A DNA stretch of 6,764 nucleotides from an uncultured Bacilli bacterium (lineage in GTDB: Bacteria > Bacillota_I > Bacilli_A > RF39 > UBA660), in the NCBI GenBank assembly GCA_934153655.1, contig CAKPFH010000055.1, positions 1 through 6,764 on the forward strand, written 5' to 3'. Position 1 is the stretch's first letter, and every line of letters starts with the position of its first letter. Below are positions 6,398-6,764 of the stretch, piece by piece. Under the pieces are notes generated by a model that made no database searches, was not told the DNA's origin, and saw nothing but the letters and a program-made list of their open reading frames with translations. The position numbers and the translations under genes are program-made.

Positions 6398-6764
6398 CTA
6401 TTTAAGAGCAATCGTAAATGGATTACTTTTAGTTCCGGATCCACCAGTTATTACTACATTTGATTTTAGATTAATTGACGGGCGAGCAGCACGGCTACTA
6501 GACAGATCGCTGTTGTCGCTGTCACCGTCGCTGCTAACGCTCCAAACACTAGAAGAGCTATAAGGTGTTAATATATAACTTGAACTATTATAACCATTTC
6601 CTTGTTGACTGGCAAACATTTCTCCGTATCTTGGTAGTCCTACATAACCTGAATTCCAAATACTTGTTGTTTTAATACAATTTTTGATTGTTTCAGTGGT
6701 ATTATTTGTATTACATAAAGAATTTTTATAACTTGTTCCAGAAGACACTTGTTTTATATAATAT
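6398..6764 (-). CDS. C-terminal end of a surface/pilin-like protein (partial at right edge)
   Basis: The frame is open from the right edge to TAG at 6398-6400, giving about 121 residues; the start is outside. The GTG at 6746-6748 is an internal Val codon: the frame continues upstream of it (YYIKQ) and no Shine-Dalgarno can be seen. Residues below are counted from that Val. The part GYVGLPRYGEMF (34-45), then the W69 region, ARPSINLKSNV (88-98) and the ending GGSGTKSNPF (102-111) match, from memory, the C-terminal domain of large surface or prepilin-type proteins in uncultured gut Firmicutes. That domain may be lectin-like. Residues 64-90 are encoded by a GC-rich, Ser/Asp-heavy tract unlike the rest of the gene. 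Cys12 and Cys24 may form a disulfide. The family call is from recall; the exact role is unknown. Confidence 0.8.
   Translation of the reverse strand, partial: YYIKQVSSGTSYKNSLCNTNNTTETIKNCIKTTSIWNSGYVGLPRYGEMFASQQGNGYNSSSYILTPYSSSSVWSVSSDGDSDNSDLSSSRAARPSINLKSNVVITGGSGTKSNPFTIALK
6479..6559 (-). other. GC-rich hypervariable-looking tract, candidate DGR variable region
   Basis: These 27 codons are 58% G+C (47 of 81 bases), and 6479-6543 reaches 63%, in a genome of about 25%. Twenty-four of 27 codons end in C or T and none ends in A; the exceptions are TGG, CTG and CCG. Nearly all are one or two changes from AAC or AAT at the first two positions (AGC, GAC, GGT, GTT, CGT, GCT, TCT, AGT). This is what adenine-directed mutagenesis of an Asn-rich template would leave. 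A Ser-Asp low-complexity repeat is the main alternative. No template or reverse transcriptase is in the window. Confidence 0.5.

Noticed and set aside
6398..6748. A complete 116-residue gene starting at GTG 6746-6748
   Set aside because: The frame stays open to the window edge, and the protein lacks any N-terminal features, so this is an internal codon of a longer gene.
1..6764. Mycoplasma-type code (TGA as tryptophan)
   Set aside because: Tryptophans inspected in the genes are all TGG, and no gene needs an in-frame TGA to stay open.
1..6764. CRISPR arrays, tRNA or rRNA genes, insertion sequences, reverse transcriptase
   Set aside because: No direct-repeat/spacer pattern, cloverleaf, transposase or reverse-transcriptase motif was found on either strand, and intergenic gaps are under about 100 bases.

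Overview
The window is very AT-rich (about a quarter G+C by eye). It uses Gram-positive-style Shine-Dalgarno sites (AGGAGG, AAAGGAG), carries a DnaI-type helicase loader, and reads every tryptophan I checked as TGG. This fits a low-GC Firmicutes/Bacilli genome, most likely an uncultured gut Mollicutes-like lineage (RF39 or Erysipelotrichales type) that keeps the standard genetic code. The lineage is inferred, not shown. Genes are tightly packed and nearly all on the minus strand, and no gene ends in TGA.

Layout from high to low coordinates, which is the direction of transcription for the minus strand. (1) 6398-6764: the C-terminal end of a surface or pilin-like protein that enters from beyond the right edge. 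It contains an abrupt GC-rich tract (6479-6559) in which 24 of 27 codons end in C or T and encode almost only Ser, Asp, Ala, Gly, Asn, Arg and Val. The tract looks like the adenine-mutagenised variable region of a diversity-generating retroelement (DGR) target, and it is the most interesting signal here. No reverse transcriptase or template repeat lies inside the window. (2) 5725-6336: a soluble 203-residue protein of unknown function. (3) 5445-5705, the only plus-strand gene: a small Tyr/Asn/Pro-rich protein with a glycine-rich hydrophobic core. It converges on gene 2 through a shared hairpin terminator. (4) 4301-5398: an M29-family metallo-aminopeptidase. (5) A three-gene operon from 4234 down to 1045: guanine-deaminase-like enzyme, DnaI helicase loader, and a divergent RNB-domain (RNase II/R superfamily) protein. 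The genes are 3-7 nt apart, with Shine-Dalgarno sequences embedded in the ends of the preceding genes. (6) 279-968: a membrane-anchored extracytoplasmic protein of unknown function. (7) 1-183: the N-terminus of a protein built from about 26-residue tandem repeats, leaving at the left edge.

The genes do not form one obvious pathway. The operon joins purine salvage, replication restart/initiation and RNA processing. The other genes are surface or unknown proteins, each apparently with its own promoter and a terminator hairpin placed on or directly after its stop codon. No rRNA, tRNA, CRISPR array or insertion sequence was seen. There is no gene-free stretch longer than about 100 bases.
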